In this document: in pieces, positions 6,162 through 7,855 of the stretch | Layout: each line of letters starts with the position of its first letter | Position numbering within the stretch: the first letter of the stretch is position 1 | The notes under the pieces: model-generated | What the model saw: only the letters and a program-made list of their open reading frames with translations | What the model was told of the DNA's origin: nothing | The model's database searches: none | Assembly (NCBI GenBank): GCA_027483425.1 | Contig: JAIXUR010000201.1 | Span: 1-7,855 of the forward strand | Source: Cyanobacteriota bacterium | Lineage (GTDB): Bacteria > Cyanobacteriota > Cyanobacteriia > Phormidesmidales > Phormidesmidaceae | Reading direction: 5' to 3' | DNA: 7,855 nucleotides | Program-made: the position numbers and the translations under genes

Positions 6162-6325
6162 CCTTACATTTTGAGGCTGAGTGCGCCTATTGCGGTGGGT
6201 TGAAAACGGGTTTTAGCCGAAGAAAGCCTTAAGGTTTTGGCAGCCCTCATCGTAGCTTTCGTTTTTGCCTAACCCTGATTTACGCTAGAGTTCCTTCAGA
6301 TTTGTCGTGGCTTGAGAGGTTGCCC
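6162..6325. other. Divergent intergenic region between the hybrid kinase and cobN
   Basis: These 164 bases must hold the promoters of both divergent genes, but I cannot assign clear -35/-10 pairs. AAAAC followed by GTTTT near 6203-6214 could form only a tiny hairpin. I looked for a cobalamin riboswitch ahead of cobN and see no B12 box or matching conserved core. Confidence 0.5.
6315..6319 (+). promoter_or_regulatory. Ribosome binding site of cobN
   Basis: AGAGG at 6315-6319 lies 6 bases before the ATG at 6326 and supports that start. Confidence 0.6.
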
Positions 6326-7855
6326 ATGCATCGCTTAGCGGCTACCCCTGGCGGCTGGACACCGGACACCGAGGGCGTGATTTTTGTAGAGCAAACCCCG
6401 GCTCCGCTGGTGTTTCTGACCGCCGCCGATACCGAAATTCAAAGTCTGGCCCGCGCGAGTTTCCCCACTCAGTTTCCGGCTTTGCGGGTGGCCAGTCTGC
6501 TCCAGCTCCAGCAGCAGCTGGCGATCGACACCTACGCCGACGATGTTTTGCGCCACGCCCAGCTGATCGTCATTCGCCTGCTGGGGGGGCGGGCCTACTG
6601 GCCCTACGGCCTAGAGGTAGTGAAGGCGGTGGCCGCCGAAACCGGCGCGGCCCTGGTGGTCTTGCCCGGCGACGATCGCCCCGCCCCAGACCTAATTAGC
6701 CATTCCACGGTGCCCTTTGCGATCGCTAACCAGCTCTGGCGCTACCTCAACGAAGGCGGCGTCGAGAATATGCAGAACGGGCTGCTGTGGGTGTGCGATC
6801 GCCTGCTCCACACCACCTACAGCCCGCCTGGGCCGCAGGTCATTCCCAAGGTGGGGGTGTATGGGCTGGGCTGGTCAAAATTCAAAGTTCAAAATTCAAA
6901 GTTTAAAATTGGCCTGATCTTCTACCGAGCCCACTACCTGGCGGGCAACACGGCTCCCATTGATGGGCTGTGTGAGGCTCTGGTTGAGCGGGGAATCGAT
7001 CCATTGCCGGTGTATGTGTCGTCGCTGCAGGATCCGGAGGTGCAGGGGGATCTGGTCGGTCTGCTTAGGCCCAAAACCGCTGCTGCCGCCGATCATTGCG
7101 ACGGGCCGGGCATTGATGTGCTGCTGAACACCACCAGCTTTTCGGTGGCGAAGCTGGACGGGGCGACCCCCAATCTCCAACTGTGGGAAACCCTGGATGT
7201 GCCGGTGCTACAGGTCATTCTCAGCGGCGGTACCCAGGCCGCCTGGGCCAGCCAAAGCCTGGGCCTGTCGCCCCGTGACATTGCCATGAATGTGGCGCTG
7301 CCCGAGGTGGATGGGCGAATTATTACCCGAGCCGTGTCGTTTAAGGCTACCCACCAGCGCAGCGAGGCCCTAGAAACCGATGTGGTGACCTACGAGCCGG
7401 TGGGCGATCGCATTCAATTTGTCGCTGACCTGGCCGCCCAGTGGGCCAGCCTGCGCCGCACCCCCGTGGGCGATCGCCGCATTGCCCTGATTTTGGCCAA
7501 CTACCCCAACCGCGATGGTCGCCTGGCCAATGGCGTCGGCCTCGATACGCCCCAGAGCGCCATCGAAATTCTCCACGCCCTCAAGGCCGCTGGCTATACC
7601 CTCAGCGACATCCCCACCGATGGCGATGCCTTAATTCACCGGCTCACCCTCGGCCTAACCAACGACCCCGAAGGCCGCGACTACCGCCCAATCCACCAGT
7701 CTTTGCCCGTCGCCGATTATCTCCAGCACTTCGAGGCGCTCCCCGCCGCCGTTCGCAACGGCATCACCACCCGCTGGGGTCCCCCCACCCCCCAATTCAC
7801 CCCCCCAAACCCACCCACTCCCCCACTCCCCCACTCCCCCACTCCCCCCTTCCCC
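6326..7855 (+). CDS. cobN: Cobaltochelatase subunit CobN, N-terminal 510 codons (3' end outside window)
   Basis: From ATG 6326 the frame is open for 510 codons to the window end. CobN is usually about 1,200-1,400 residues, so well under half is present. It is the large chelatase subunit that inserts Co2+ into the corrin ring (hydrogenobyrinate a,c-diamide) in the cobalamin pathway; in cyanobacteria the AAA+ partners are often thought to be the ChlI/ChlD pair. Typical CobN stretches are the start MHRLAATPGGW, IVIRLLGGRAYWPYG, IGLIFYRAHYLAGNTAPIDG (195-214), DVLLNTTSFS, PVLQVILSGG, LANYPNRDGRLANGVGLDTP and the TRWGPP near residue 482. Two tandem-repeat tracts lie in the frame: a heptanucleotide at 6875-6909 (residues 184-194) and a Pro-rich octanucleotide tract near the right edge. 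The first keeps frame; whether the second does cannot be seen. ChlH is the other family possibility, but the motifs favour CobN. Confidence 0.9.
   Translation, partial: MHRLAATPGGWTPDTEGVIFVEQTPAPLVFLTAADTEIQSLARASFPTQFPALRVASLLQLQQQLAIDTYADDVLRHAQLIVIRLLGGRAYWPYGLEVVKAVAAETGAALVVLPGDDRPAPDLISHSTVPFAIANQLWRYLNEGGVENMQNGLLWVCDRLLHTTYSPPGPQVIPKVGVYGLGWSKFKVQNSKFKIGLIFYRAHYLAGNTAPIDGLCEALVERGIDPLPVYVSSLQDPEVQGDLVGLLRPKTAAAADHCDGPGIDVLLNTTSFSVAKLDGATPNLQLWETLDVPVLQVILSGGTQAAWASQSLGLSPRDIAMNVALPEVDGRIITRAVSFKATHQRSEALETDVVTYEPVGDRIQFVADLAAQWASLRRTPVGDRRIALILANYPNRDGRLANGVGLDTPQSAIEILHALKAAGYTLSDIPTDGDALIHRLTLGLTNDPEGRDYRPIHQSLPVADYLQHFEALPAAVRNGITTRWGPPTPQFTPPNPPTPPLPHSPTPPFP
6875..6909 (+). repeat. 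Heptanucleotide tandem repeat (STRR type) inside cobN
   Basis: Five consecutive 7-base units run TCAAAAT, TCAAAGT, TCAAAAT, TCAAAGT and TTAAAAT (6875-6909). The tract is AT-rich in a GC-rich gene and encodes Lys/Phe/Asn-rich residues 184-194 immediately before the conserved IGLIFYRAHY. Short tandemly repeated heptamers are known in cyanobacteria (STRR), usually between genes. Confidence 0.85.
7817..7848 (+). repeat. Octanucleotide tandem repeat ACTCCCCC inside cobN
   Basis: Four perfect copies of ACTCCCCC lie at 7817-7824, 7825-7832, 7833-7840 and 7841-7848, within a C-rich tract from about 7781 to the window end. It resembles the CCCCA(A/G)T class of cyanobacterial STRR sequences. In the cobN frame it reads as a Pro/Thr/His-rich segment after TRWGPP. 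Confidence 0.85.

Noticed and set aside
6162..6325. Cobalamin riboswitch ahead of cobN
   Set aside because: I looked for the B12 box and the conserved core in this short region and found no convincing match; the GGTGGG and GAAAACGGG fragments are not arranged as in the riboswitch.
7817..7848. CRISPR-like array at the right edge
   Set aside because: The units are 8 bases, directly abutting and without spacers, so this is a simple tandem repeat.

Overview
The window looks like a piece of a GC-rich cyanobacterial chromosome. The HIP1 palindrome GCGATCGC recurs throughout (for example 1029-1036, 1443-1450, 1687-1694, 1779-1786, 2383-2390, 2876-2883). It carries a recognisable Psb32/TLP18.3-type photosystem II maintenance gene and a cyanobacterial-type cobN, and short tandem repeats of the STRR kind sit inside genes. 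The species cannot be named; a filamentous form of the Leptolyngbya/Nodosilinea kind would fit, but that is only an impression.

Layout. (1) 1-384, minus strand: the N-terminal 128 codons of a small exported protein with two copies of a short helical repeat; its 3' end lies off the left edge. (2) 385-543: a divergent intergenic region with 14-bp direct repeats, ACCATGGC repeats spaced 11 bp and a 9-bp inverted repeat, a plausible control region for both sides. (3) 544-2729, plus strand: a two-gene operon of an OmpR-family response regulator and a membrane histidine kinase resembling the heavy-metal (CusRS-like) class, overlapping by GTGA. (4) 2730-3025: a 296-base spacer of lower GC with no convincing gene and at most a 29-codon ORF. 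(5) 3026-3817, plus: psb32. (6) 3859-3890: a perfect 10-bp-stem palindromic repeat between convergent genes. (7) 3885-6161, minus: a soluble hybrid histidine kinase with a phytochrome/CBCR-like GAF domain and a receiver domain that lacks its phosphoacceptor Asp. (8) 6326-7855, plus: the first 510 codons of cobN, running off the right edge.

Functionally the genes are not one pathway. The left block is probably a self-contained envelope or metal signalling unit, with sensor, regulator and perhaps an exported target or partner. The right block joins photosystem II maintenance, a soluble signalling kinase and cobalt insertion for vitamin B12. What stands out is repeat DNA inside reading frames: a 9-bp HIP1-related repeat in the first kinase's sensor, an 18-bp repeat in the second kinase, a palindrome that supplies that kinase's stop codon, and a heptanucleotide and an octanucleotide tandem repeat inside cobN. 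I see no defence island, transposase, CRISPR array, tRNA or rRNA.
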